A stretch of 64,000 nucleotides of DNA from Actinomycetota bacterium (lineage in GTDB: Bacteria; Actinomycetota; Thermoleophilia; Solirubrobacterales; 70-9). Below the pieces are notes generated by a model. That model ran no database searches, was not told where the DNA came from, and saw only the letters and a program-made list of their open reading frames with translations. Of the stretch, positions 26,301 through 34,281 are shown piece by piece; the stretch's first letter is position 1; every line of letters begins with the position of its first letter. The position numbers and the translations under genes were made by a program. The stretch lies in the NCBI GenBank assembly GCA_005885405.1, contig VAYN01000010.1, forward strand, positions 37,188 to 101,187, written 5' to 3'.

Positions 26301-26576
26301 ATGAGCGATCCCTACATGGTTTTTGGACCAGACCCGAGCCATGAGGAGGGCACCAGGTACCTGACCGCCGACCAGATCGGGGTCGGGCGACTCCGCAAGT
26401 CGAACAACATGGATGAGGAGTGGATTCTCAGCAGCGTTGCCCCCGCGAATTACGGCACCGTTTCATTTAAAGCCGAGGACCAGGCCGACGCCGAACGTAA
26501 GGCCATCGCCTGGATCACCTCCCAGCAAGCCGAGCTACTAGAGGAGCTAACCGGCGACGACGAGGACGAGGACTAG
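26301..26576 (+). CDS. Small acidic islet protein, unknown
   Basis: A 91-residue protein with no recognised family. ATG at 26301 follows a good Shine-Dalgarno (AGGAGG around 26288-26293); the longer in-frame start at 26220 lies in att-proximal repeats and is unlikely. The sequence opens MSDPYMVFGPDPSHEEGTRY, has a KAEDQADAERKAIAWITSQ helix and a very acidic tail ELTGDDEDED. Composition suggests a soluble cytosolic protein. Confidence 0.6.
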   Translation: MSDPYMVFGPDPSHEEGTRYLTADQIGVGRLRKSNNMDEEWILSSVAPANYGTVSFKAEDQADAERKAIAWITSQQAELLEELTGDDEDED

Positions 26577-26615
26577 TCTCGTTTCCTGTAGCGGGCGACG
26601 ACAGCCCGCAAAGAC

Positions 26616-27086
26616 TCAGCCTCTGGCTTTCTTGATTGCCAGTTCCGAAGAATGGACATTCGAGTAGGTGCGCATCGCTGCGTCCGCCTTCACAATTCTC
26701 TCGGCCATGCCCGCAAGGCGGGCGGCTTCGCCTTGGTCAATTGGATCAAGCGGGCTGTGCGTCGCTGCGAGCGCTTTCGTCGCCTGGATCTCGGAGTAGT
26801 AGTTGTCCACCAGCGACCAGTCCTCGTCCTTCATCTTTGCCGCCAGGGTTGATCGGTGCTCCGTCCACTCAGACACCGAAAGGAGCGACCCCAGAGGCGC
26901 CCAGGTCTTTTCCTTGAACAGCGCGCCCGACACCGCCAAATTGTTCACCTCCATCTCCGACTGAACGAGACGGGCCGCGACCTTTACGGATCGGCCTTCC
27001 CGTCGGTGGTCGGCGAGCCACGACACAAATCCGTTCAGCAGACCGCCGATCACCACACCGACCAGTCCAAAGATCGCCTCGGTCAT
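26616..27086 (-). CDS. Single-span membrane protein of the islet, unknown
   Basis: A 156-residue protein. From ATG 27086 an N-terminal membrane helix (EAIFGLVGVVIGGLLNGFVSWL) leads into a basic stretch (ADHRREGRSVKVAARLV) and a mostly helical cytosolic domain with no recognised motif (SEMEVNNLAVSGAL, LGSLLSVSEWTEHRSTLAAKM, DEAARLAGMAERIVKADAAM-like). It faces the 26301 gene tail to tail. N-anchored helical proteins of this size are common cargo in small mobile islets, but the role is unknown. Confidence 0.6.
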   Translation of the reverse strand: MTEAIFGLVGVVIGGLLNGFVSWLADHRREGRSVKVAARLVQSEMEVNNLAVSGALFKEKTWAPLGSLLSVSEWTEHRSTLAAKMKDEDWSLVDNYYSEIQATKALAATHSPLDPIDQGEAARLAGMAERIVKADAAMRTYSNVHSSELAIKKARG

Positions 27087-27096
27087 TCGAGCAAGG

Positions 27097-27243
27097 CTAG
27101 GTATCGGCGCGGCGGTCCCAGCGCTCCTCCCTCCCCCCGCCCACACGCTCGGCGTCAACGAGGTCGGGATCAGCTTCCTGCGGGCTGCCCGCGAGCGCGG
27201 CGACGAATTCGCGCCGCTCTCCTGGCGGCACGAGGTCGCCCAT
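27097..27243 (-). CDS. Possible 48-residue ORF upstream of the membrane-protein gene
   Basis: Reads MGDLVPPGERREFVAALAG and ends GGGREERWDRRADT, 10 nt before the start of the next leftward gene. GC at third positions is high and looks coding-like, unlike the rest of the islet, so it may be a short coupled gene or a leftover of an older host gene. No proper Shine-Dalgarno spacing is seen. Confidence 0.2.
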   Translation of the reverse strand: MGDLVPPGERREFVAALAGSPQEADPDLVDAERVGGGREERWDRRADT

Positions 27244-27290
27244 CCCCTCAAACGTGGGCCTGCCGCCGTCTCGGCGGCTACGCTCGATGA

Positions 27291-27551
27291 ATGTCTTTCT
27301 ATTTGATTGTCAATCCAGAATCCGATCCCGAGACGGGACAGCTGCAAGGCGCTAAATACCGCATCCCCGACACGGCAGACCCCTCAACCCTGCCGGAAAA
27401 TCTCGCGAAAGGCATGCGGGGCCAAGCTTCCGTCACCGTCTCCGTTGAGATGGAGGACGGCACCACCGGCTTGCTCGTTCTCAACGGCAACACCGTGACC
27501 TCGCTTCTACTGGCCGAAGACCCCGCTTCGGGCGAAGAACCACCCGACTGA
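27291..27551 (+). CDS. Small islet protein upstream of DUF4238 gene
   Basis: An 86-residue, acidic, beta-rich protein (MSFYLIVNPESDPETGQLQG, ASVTVSVEMEDGTTGLLVLNG, ending DPASGEEPPD) with no recognised family. Its stop lies 22 nt before the DUF4238 start, so the two are probably co-transcribed and may act together. Alternation of hydrophobic residues suggests a small beta sandwich. Confidence 0.6.
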   Translation: MSFYLIVNPESDPETGQLQGAKYRIPDTADPSTLPENLAKGMRGQASVTVSVEMEDGTTGLLVLNGNTVTSLLLAEDPASGEEPPD

Positions 27552-27573
27552 AGCTTCTCCCGACTGAGAGTCG

Positions 27574-28911
27574 ATGCCGAATATCGACCTAAACGCTATT
27601 GAGGAATCGCCCCTCGTCAAGGAACTTGCCGAAATTGGCAAGGGCGAGAAGTCGCTGCCCAAGAGCGACGCAAAACGGCACCACTTCATTCCGCAGTTGA
27701 CCCTCAGTCGTTTCGCGACCGGGGATGAGCGGCTATTCCAACTCGACACCGGCACCGGCAAGCCACAACGAACCAGCGTCTACGCTGCCGCTTCCCGCCG
27801 CCGCTTCTACACCTTCGAAGACGAGGACGGGAAGAAGAACAACGACGTGGAGGCGTACTTCTCGCTAGTTGAGTCGCACGCCGCACCCGCTCTCCTTCGC
27901 ATGGACGAAACCGGCGAGTTGTCGGACATTGACAGGGCCACGATTGCTTTCTTTCTGTCTCTCCTCTGGGCGCGAACGCCCGGCGCCCGGTCGGCCACCG
28001 AGCAGCTTGGTCTCCAAGCGAACACCCTGCTTATGGCATCGCATTGGGGCGACCCCAACACCTTCATGCGGATGTACCGGCAATGGGAGGCCGAGGGAGG
28101 AGACGGAACGCGTTTGTCTGACGAGGAGGCCGAGGAACTCCGGGAAAAAACGCTTCGTGAATTTCAAGACGGAACGATGGGCTTCGAAGATCCTGGGGGA
28201 GGAAACACGATGGCCCTGCTTCTTGAGGTTGCGCTTCAACAGGCGGGCATCATCTTCGGCTCGATGGGCTGGGCGCTGATGCGCTCGGACGAGACAGAGT
28301 TCATTTCCTCAGACCGAGGATTGGCGATATTCGATCCGACGCCGAAATATCCCTGGTCGTCTCACGCAATGGCAAGCTCGCCTAACGCCCAAACTACGAT
28401 CCCGATCAGCGCGTCCTCGTGTCTGCTTCTAGTGCCTACCGGGGAACCGTCATTTGAAGCGGGCGAGGTGTCTCGGCACAACGTCATGCAGGCCAACCTC
28501 CGCGCCTATGGATGGGCCGAGAGATTCATCTACGGGTCGTCGCAGGAGGCCGTTGTCGCCGTGCGCCGTGCTGCCCGAAGAAAGCCCCAGGACGTGGCTC
28601 GTCCCAAACCGCACCGGCCCGTAATTCTGGTCGAGAGCGACCCCGAGGACACCCGACTTGCTGACGCCCACCGAAAGCGAGGCTGGCCCCCTTATCTGCA
28701 AGCTCCGGGAGAGGACGGAAAGCCCCAGCGGTTTGACTACATGGTGCTGGGGGAGGATGGTGATCCTGTGACGGTCGGCGTCACCACCACCGAGCTTGCA
28801 CGCGAGCGAGGGATGAAGGCCGCTGGCTTGTCGCCCAATGCCTTCGACGGAGAAACGCATACTCGCTCCGTGCCGCTTCGCGATGTAAAGGGCGCTAGAA
28901 GCAGGCCATAG
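27574..28911 (+). CDS. DUF4238 domain protein
   Basis: A 445-residue protein whose core resembles DUF4238: KRHHFIPQLTLSRFATGDERLFQLDTGTG near residue 34, VYAAASRRRFYTFED, an acidic VEAYFSLVESHAAPALLRM helix, IDRATIAFFLSLLWARTPGAR, and FISSDRGLAIFDP followed by IPISASSCLLLVP in the second half. The biochemical function of DUF4238 is not known to me; the HHFIP and D-rich motifs might hint at a metal or nucleic-acid role, which is speculation. About 130 C-terminal residues after RPVILVESDPEDTRLADA look like an extension. It is the main cargo of the tRNA islet. Confidence 0.7.
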   Translation: MPNIDLNAIEESPLVKELAEIGKGEKSLPKSDAKRHHFIPQLTLSRFATGDERLFQLDTGTGKPQRTSVYAAASRRRFYTFEDEDGKKNNDVEAYFSLVESHAAPALLRMDETGELSDIDRATIAFFLSLLWARTPGARSATEQLGLQANTLLMASHWGDPNTFMRMYRQWEAEGGDGTRLSDEEAEELREKTLREFQDGTMGFEDPGGGNTMALLLEVALQQAGIIFGSMGWALMRSDETEFISSDRGLAIFDPTPKYPWSSHAMASSPNAQTTIPISASSCLLLVPTGEPSFEAGEVSRHNVMQANLRAYGWAERFIYGSSQEAVVAVRRAARRKPQDVARPKPHRPVILVESDPEDTRLADAHRKRGWPPYLQAPGEDGKPQRFDYMVLGEDGDPVTVGVTTTELARERGMKAAGLSPNAFDGETHTRSVPLRDVKGARSRP

Positions 28912-28917
28912 CGCGCG

Positions 28918-28936
28918 GTGGCAAGGGGGTGGCAAG
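28918..28936 (+). repeat. GTGGCAAG repeats at the right inner end of the islet
   Basis: GTGGCAAG occurs at 28918-28925 and again at 28929-28936, just after the DUF4238 stop and about 110 nt before the right att copy. It mirrors the words at 26271-26290 in the same orientation. Confidence 0.5.
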
Positions 28937-29045
28937 GAGACACCCGCAAATGACCGAAAACGCCGAGTAGCCCACTCGCCGCGATTCGGCTCTCTATTGC
29001 GGGAAACGGCTAACAGCCGAAAGCCTCAGCAACCGACGCGGCAGC

Positions 29046-29091
29046 ATCATAATCCGCGTGTCGGGGTTCGAGTCCCTCCTCCGGCATTGCA
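29046..29091 (+). repeat. att-like direct repeat, right copy (tRNA-Met 3' fragment)
   Basis: A 46-nt copy of the tRNA-Met 3' half, ending in GGCATTGCA. It lacks the 5' half, D arm and left anticodon stem, so it is not a functional tRNA. Its last base abuts the stop codon of rnhA, so rnhA marks the old chromosomal flank. Confidence 0.85.
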
Positions 29092-29631
29092 CTACTCCAC
29101 GAGACGGCGCCCCCGCTCGGCATAGGCGTCCTTTTCGGCGCAGGCGAGTTTGTCCGCGTAGTCGTTCCACTTGTTCCCGCTGTGACCGGCGACCTTCACC
29201 CAGTCCACCTTGCGAGCGGCAGCCTCGGTAGCCAGCTGCTCCCAGAGATCGCGGTTCTTCACCCGCTTCCCGTCCGCCGTCCGCCAGTCGTTGCCTTGCC
29301 AGCGCCGAAGCCGTTCGTTGAAATTCTTCATCACGTAGGTGGAGTCGGTGTGGACGCACACGTGCGCCTGCGGGGGCAAGGCGCGCAATCCGGCGATTAC
29401 CGCCATCAGCTCCATCTGGTTGTTCGTGGTTTCGAAGGTGCCACCGGAGACCTCCCACTGCTCGGCGCTGCCGTCGGAACGGCGGGCGAATAGGATCGCC
29501 GCGTACCCACCGGCGCCGCTGGTCTTGTTAGCGCAGGCGCCATCGGTCCAGATGTCGTATCTGAGGTCGCTGACCGAAACCTCCGCTAACGCATCGGCGC
29601 AACCGTCCGATAAGCCGTCCATGGAGGGCAT
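29092..29631 (-). CDS. rnhA: Ribonuclease HI
   Basis: Cleaves the RNA strand of RNA/DNA hybrids. Carboxylate residues appear in IWTDGACANKTSGAGGYA (first Asp), TTNNQMELMAVIAGLRAL (Glu), VHTDSTYVMKNF (Asp) and VAGHSGNKWNDYADKLA (His and final Asp). There is a basic handle-like region KVDWVKVAGHSG. Length is 179 residues from ATG 29631; ATG 29622 is an alternative and overlaps the divergent start at 29621. The first 20 residues are not conserved in the family. Its stop touches the right att copy of the islet. Confidence 0.92.
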   Translation of the reverse strand: MPSMDGLSDGCADALAEVSVSDLRYDIWTDGACANKTSGAGGYAAILFARRSDGSAEQWEVSGGTFETTNNQMELMAVIAGLRALPPQAHVCVHTDSTYVMKNFNERLRRWQGNDWRTADGKRVKNRDLWEQLATEAAARKVDWVKVAGHSGNKWNDYADKLACAEKDAYAERGRRLVE

Positions 29632-29980
29632 TCTCGTCGTTCTACTGGCCGTTGCCGCCGGTGCTGCCTATCTGACCCTCGTCTGGTCCACCACCGATTC
29701 GAGGGAGATCCGCTTTTGGTCCGTCTGGGCGGTGGTGGGCTGCCTCCTGCTGGGCATTGCCTGGATCTTTGCCTCTCTCTGCGGCCTCGCCGAGAACCGT
29801 TCTGAGCTCTTCTACGACCGTTGCGACGGATCGGTCCCCTACATCCCGCTGTACGCAATCCCACCGATGCTGGCGATGCCGTTTCTCCGCCGCTTCATTT
29901 CCGGCCCCGCGGTGCTGATGCTCGGTGTCCTGCTGGTCGTCGCGGCGTTCGCCATCCCCAACGAGCTGCTCTCCGTCTAA
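29621..29980 (+). CDS. Small multi-span membrane protein, unknown
   Basis: A 119-residue protein with three or four hydrophobic helices (GILVVLLAVAAGAAYLTLVW, WSVWAVVGCLLLGIAWIFASL, YIPLYAIPPMLAMPFL, AVLMLGVLLVVAAFAIP). A Cys-containing loop (CGLAENRSELFYDRCDGSV) lies between helices two and three. The ATG at 29621 overlaps the divergent rnhA start region by about 10 nt, so the promoters must lie inside each other's genes. No family recognised. Confidence 0.6.
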   Translation: MEGILVVLLAVAAGAAYLTLVWSTTDSREIRFWSVWAVVGCLLLGIAWIFASLCGLAENRSELFYDRCDGSVPYIPLYAIPPMLAMPFLRRFISGPAVLMLGVLLVVAAFAIPNELLSV

Positions 29981-30106
29981 GTAGGGCACGACTCGGGCGA
30001 TACGGCATACGGCAGCTGAAATTACGGCAACTTCACTGATGCGAGGGGGCTTTTGCGGGCGTAGCTTGGGTTTTGCACGCTGAAACCAAGCAACAGGAGG
30101 CATCAA

Positions 30107-30400
30107 ATGCAGCTTTACGGAATCCTTCGTCGCAACGGCTGGCGGACCCCGGCGGACCTGGAAGTCGCCGGCAAGAAATCCGCTGAAGTCGGGGACGAAC
30201 CCGATTCGGGGGTTCGCTGGATCCGCAGCTACGCACTCGCCGAGGAGAGCGGCGAGGTCGGGACGTTCTGCGTCTACGAAGGCGAGAGCCCGGAGACGAT
30301 CCGCGCCCACGCTGAGGCCGCGGGCCTGCCCTGCGACGAGATCGTGCCGATTCTCGACACCGTCGTCGTCCGGCCGGATCCGGTCCCGGCGTCCAACTAG
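30107..30400 (+). CDS. DUF4242 (SCO4226-like) protein
   Basis: A 97-residue protein related to DUF4242, whose member SCO4226 is a nickel-binding ferredoxin-like fold dimer. The pattern is WIRSYALAEESGEVGTFCVYEGESPETIRAHAEAAGLPCDEI, matching the family WV.SYV....K.FCVY..P..E.IR..A...G.P stretch. A strong AGGAGG lies about 8 nt before ATG 30107. A monocistronic unit is suggested by the strong hairpin just after its stop. Metal binding is inferred from the family. Confidence 0.8.
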   Translation: MQLYGILRRNGWRTPADLEVAGKKSAEVGDEPDSGVRWIRSYALAEESGEVGTFCVYEGESPETIRAHAEAAGLPCDEIVPILDTVVVRPDPVPASN

Positions 30401-30421
30401 CGCCACCACCATGGTCGCTTG

Positions 30422-30462
30422 CGAGGCGGCTTGGTCAACCACTAGTTGGCCAAGCCGCCTCG
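30422..30462. terminator. Long perfect hairpin after the DUF4242 gene
   Basis: Arms CGAGGCGGCTTGGTCAAC (30422-30439) and GTTGGCCAAGCCGCCTCG (30445-30462) pair over 18 bp with one G-U, around a 5-nt loop. It lies 22 nt past the stop. Only a short T-containing tail (TTCGTC) follows, so it may be a factor-assisted terminator. It also lies just upstream of the LuxR-family gene. Confidence 0.65.
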
Positions 30463-30489
30463 TTCGTCGCGCCTAGACTTCTTCCCAAG

Positions 30490-33274
30490 ATGAGCACGCA
30501 GACTCCTTTGGTCGGACGGGCGGAGGAGCTCGCCCGCTTGAACGAGGCTGTCGAGCGGGCGCAGGAGGGTCACGGCTCGCTCCTGCTCCTCGCCGGCGAG
30601 GCCGGGGTCGGCAAGAGCCGCCTCGCCCAGGAGGCCGCGAGCGGCGCCGAGGTCGTTCTCTACGGCGCCGCCTCAAACGGCGCCACCGTCGCCTACGGGC
30701 CGATCGTCGCCGCCCTGCGCTCGCGCCTGCGCGCCGACCCCGACGCCCTCGCCGATTGCGGCTCGCTCGTCTCCCACCTCGCCCTGCTCCTTCCCGAGCT
30801 CGGCAAAGCCGCCGACGAGAGCGAACGGGCGACGATCTTCGAGGCCGTTCGCTGCGCCTTCGCCCACCTCAGCGCCGAGCAGCCGGCGGTGGTCGTCCTC
30901 GACGACCTGCAGTGGTCCGACGACACGACGCTGGAGCTGCTGGCGGCGCTTGCCGCGCCGCTGCGCGAGATGCCCGTCCTCGTCCTCGGCACCTACCGCT
31001 CCGACGGCCTGCCCCGCGAACACCGGCTGCGCTGGCTGCGCAACGAGCTGCGCCGGGCGGGGCTACTGGAGGAGCTGGCGCTTGAGCCGCTCGACCAGGC
31101 CGGCGTCGAGGCGCTGCTGGGGGAGCTGCTGCCCGAGGCGCCCTCCCCCACCCTCACCCGGACCGTGTACGACCGCACCCTCGGCTCCCCCTTCTTCGTC
31201 GAGGAGCTCGTCACCGCGCTGCAGGCGCGGGGCTCGCTGCGCTCCGGCCGCGTCGGGCTCGAGCTGGTCGAGCGCGATGAAATCCCGGTTCCGGATTCGG
31301 TTCGCGAGGCCGTACTCGTCGGCATCGGCGAGGTCTCGGCCGAGGGGCGCGAAGCGGCCGAGGCTGCCGCGGTGCTCGGCCCGCAGTTCGACCTCGGCCT
31401 CGCCGCCGAGCTGACGCCCGCCGCCGGCCTCGCCGAGCTGATCGAGATCGGGCTACTGGAGGAGCGCGCCGCCGGCACCGCAGCCTTCCGCCACGCCCTC
31501 GCCCAGGAAGCGCTCTACGCCGAGGTCCCGTGGGCCCGGCGCCGCGACTTGCACCGGCGGCTCGCCCACTCGCTCGAGCAGACCGGCGGCTCCAGCCTCG
31601 AAGTCGCGACCCACTGGCGCGGCGCCGGCGAGGAGCCGCGGGCGCGGGAAGCGCTGGTCGAGGCGGCCCGGGCCTCAGAGGCCGTCTGCGCCCACCGCGA
31701 CACCCTGCGCGCCGCCCGCGAGGGGCTCGAGCTCTGGCCCGAGGACGAGGCCGAGGAGCTACGGCTGGAGACGCTGGCGGGCCTGCGAGCGCAGGGAGGA
31801 CAAAGTGGGATACGCGGAAGCGCAGCGCCGGCTGGCCGGGATCTACGAGCTCGGCGGCGAGCGCGACAAGGCCTTTGCCGCCCGGCGCCTCGCCGCAGAG
31901 GCGTTCGCGGCAGCCGAGCGACCGGCCGAGGCGGCGCTGGAGCGGCTGGCGATGGCCGACCACCACCGGCGCGGCGCTCGCTACGGCGAGGCGATCGAGC
32001 TCGCCAAGCTGGCCGGCGCCGAGGCCAAGCAGGCCGAGCGGGTCGACATCGGCGCCCGCATCCTCGGCCTCCAGGGCGTGGTCGAGGCCAAGGGCGGTGA
32101 GTTCGAGGCGGGCCTGGAGTCGGTCCGCACCGGCCTGGCACTTGCCCTCGAGCACGACCTCACCCCCGTTGCCGCCGAGCTCTACCAGCGGCTCAGCCTC
32201 GTCCTCTACGACGGCGCCGACTACCGCCAGGCCGAGGAGGCGCTCGACACCGCCCTCGGGCTCTGCCGCACCGGCGAGGACGCCGGCACCGAGGTCGCCT
32301 GCGTCACCTGCCTCGTCTACGTGCTGCGCGAGCGCGGTGAGTGGTCGCGGGCGGCGGAGCTGGGCCGCGAGCTGATCGACTCCGACACCGCGGTCTGGGT
32401 CGCCGAGGGCCTGGTCGGCGCGATCCACGCCTTCGAAGGGAAGCTGAGCTCGGCCCGGCGCCTGCTTACCGCCTCGCGAGCGGTCTCCTCCTCAGTCGGC
32501 CACTACAACATGTACTGCGACTCGACCACCGGCCTGGCGATCGTCGCCGCCGCCGAAGGGCTGGAGGACGAAGCGGCGACCCGCGCCGGCGAGCTGCTCG
32601 CCCGCTGGGAGGAGAGCGAGGACCACCACTACGCCGTCTGGGGCATCCGCTGGGCGGCGAGCTGGTTCGCCCGCAACGGCCGCCGCAAGGATGCGCAGCT
32701 CTGCGCCTCGGCGCTGGGACAGATGGCCGCCGCGGGCGGGCACGACGACGCCGTCGCCGCCCTCGCCCAGGCGGTGGGGGAGCTGGCGCTGCTCGAAGGC
32801 GACGCCGAAACCGCAGCCGAGAACCTCTCCCGCGCCGTCGAGCTGCACCGCGGGATGGCGATCCCGCACGAGCGGGCGCAGGTCGAACTGCGGGCCGGGG
32901 TCGCGCTCGCCGCCGCCGGCGAGCGCGAGGCGGCGCTGGAGCGGCTCTGCGACGCCTACCGCTGCGCGACGAAGCTGGGAGCTCGCCCCGTTGCCTCCGA
33001 GGCGGCGAAGGAGGTCGCGGCGCTCGGCGAGTCCGTCGCCCAGCGCCTCGGCAGCCGCGCCGCCGCCGCGACGGACGACGTCGGCCTGACCCGCCGCGAG
33101 CTCGAGGTCCTGCGCCATGTCGCTGTCGGCCGCACCAACCGCGAGATCGCCCAGGAGCTCTTCATCAGCCAGCGCACGGTCGACATGCATGTCCGCAACC
33201 TGCTGGGGAAACTCGAGTGCCGCTCCCGCGTCGAGGCGAGCCACCGCGCCGGCGAGCTCGGCTTGCTTAGCTAG
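30490..33274 (+). pseudogene. LuxR-family ATP-binding transcriptional regulator (LAL/AAA), frameshifted
   Basis: Large signal-transduction ATPase regulator. Frame 1 from ATG 30490 gives an AAA/NB-ARC-like domain: LVGRAEELARLNEAVERA, Walker A GEAGVGKSRLA, Walker B VVVLDDLQWSDD, FFVEELVTAL, to about residue 430. Near 31771-31784 the sense switches to frame 2 (ACERREDKVGYAEAQRRLAGIYE), which carries TPR-like helices and a C-terminal LuxR HTH (LTRRELEVLRHVAVGRTNREIAQELFISQRTVDMHVRN) to 33274. Restoring one base there would give a continuous chain of about 928 residues. Frame 1 alone runs on as nonsense to 32100. It is either a recent frameshift or a sequencing error. Target genes are unknown. Confidence 0.85.
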
Positions 33275-33281
33275 TTCCGGG

Positions 33282-33854
33282 TTGACCTTCCGGCGCGTCC
33301 TTCCACTCTTCCTGGCGCTAGCGGCCCTCGCCGGCTGCGGCTCGGGCGGCGACACCTCCTCCACCACCGGGCCCGGCGCCAACCGCTATTTCGGCGACCA
33401 CTCGGGGCAGGAGGCAACGAAGGCCGCGATCAGCGAAGGCGACTGCCAGGACCTGAAGCGGGACGCCGAAGGCGAGATCGGGGTGCCGCTGCGAGTCGAG
33501 ACGGAGCCCACTCCTCCCTCCTCGCGCTGCCTACTAAGCGGCCACGGGGTCAACGTCTCGGTCTATCTCGACTCCGCCTACGCCGCCCGCCAGCGCTACT
33601 ACAACCGGGTGGTCGAGCAGGACCAGTTCTACGGCACCGACCCGGCCAAGCACCCGCACCCGGTGCCTGGCGTCGGCGACCCCGGGGCCTACGGGCACAC
33701 CGCCAGCTGGATCCCCGCCCTGAGCACCCTCTGGGCGGTCCGCGGCAACCGCTGGATCACCATCGCCTACTCGGTCCCCGGGACCTCGCGCTCGCAGCGC
33801 CGGGACGCGGCAGCCGAACTCGCCCGCGCGGCCTTCAGGCTGACGGCGGGCTAG
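33282..33854 (+). CDS. Putative lipoprotein
   Basis: A 190-residue exported protein. TTG 33282 starts 7 nt after the LuxR-gene stop and gives a lipoprotein signal [16 protein letters not shown] with Cys acylation at LAGCGS. The mature domain has two Cys ([21 protein letters not shown]) likely joined by a disulfide, and [28 protein letters not shown] at the end, resembling the small DUF3558-like or sensor-like lipoproteins of actinobacteria. Function unknown. Its 3' end overlaps the convergent dtd gene by about 20 nt. Confidence 0.7.
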   Translation: MTFRRVLPLFLALAALAGCGSGGDTSSTTGPGANRYFGDHSGQEATKAAISEGDCQDLKRDAEGEIGVPLRVETEPTPPSSRCLLSGHGVNVSVYLDSAYAARQRYYNRVVEQDQFYGTDPAKHPHPVPGVGDPGAYGHTASWIPALSTLWAVRGNRWITIAYSVPGTSRSQRRDAAAELARAAFRLTAG

Positions 33855-34275
33855 CCGGCGGCATCTCGACCATCACGGTCACCGGCCCGTCGTTGATCAG
33901 GGCGACACCCATACAGGCGCCGAAGACGCCCTTTTTCGCCCCGAGGCGCTCGCAGAAGCGGTCGTAGAGCGGCTCGGCGTCCTCCGGCCGCGCCGCCGAC
34001 ACGTAGCTGGGCCGATTGCCGCGGCGGGTGTCGCCGTAGAGGGTGAACTGGCTGACGCAGAGCACCTCGCGCTCGCCAAGCGGCTCGTTCATCCGCCCCT
34101 CGGCGTCGTCGAAGATCCGCAGCTTCGCCACCTTCTCCGCCAGCTTGTCGGCCTCGACCTCGCCGTCACCCTCCCCGACGCCCAGGAGGACCAGCATCCC
34201 CGGGCCGATCTGCGCCACCCGGTCGCCCTCGACGTCAACCGCCGCCTGGCTGACCCGCTGGACGAGGGCCTTCAT
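33835..34275 (-). CDS. dtd: D-aminoacyl-tRNA deacylase
   Basis: Removes D-amino acids (and glycine mischarged on tRNA-Ala) from tRNA. The 146 residues carry both family motifs: [17 protein letters not shown] with the catalytic Ser/Gln region, and [10 protein letters not shown] with the cross-subunit Gly-Pro. The start [15 protein letters not shown] is typical. It is convergent with the lipoprotein gene and shortly downstream of a divergent-style secreted-protein gene on the same strand (6 nt gap). Confidence 0.94.
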   Translation of the reverse strand: MKALVQRVSQAAVDVEGDRVAQIGPGMLVLLGVGEGDGEVEADKLAEKVAKLRIFDDAEGRMNEPLGEREVLCVSQFTLYGDTRRGNRPSYVSAARPEDAEPLYDRFCERLGAKKGVFGACMGVALINDGPVTVMVEMPPASPPSA

Positions 34276-34281
34276 CGGAGA

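Larger units (their letters stand above)
26168..29091. mobile_element. Integrase-less genomic islet in the tRNA-Met 3' end
   Basis: The stretch between the tRNA-Met 3' half and its 46-nt copy has clearly lower GC than its surroundings and different codon use. It carries four or five small genes of unknown function, including a DUF4238 protein. GTGGCAAG repeats lie just inside both ends, as arm-type sites do in actinobacterial integrative elements. There is no integrase, excisionase, replication or transfer gene. It is best read as a decayed or non-autonomous integrative element; the tRNA was reconstituted by the incoming 3' end. Confidence 0.75.

Noticed and set aside
29046..29091. Second tRNA-Met gene
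   Set aside because: Only the 3' half is present; it is the right att copy of the islet.
26136..29091. Toxin-antitoxin or restriction system in the islet
   Set aside because: None of the four or five proteins shows a PIN, RelE, HTH, methylase or nuclease motif that I can recognise.
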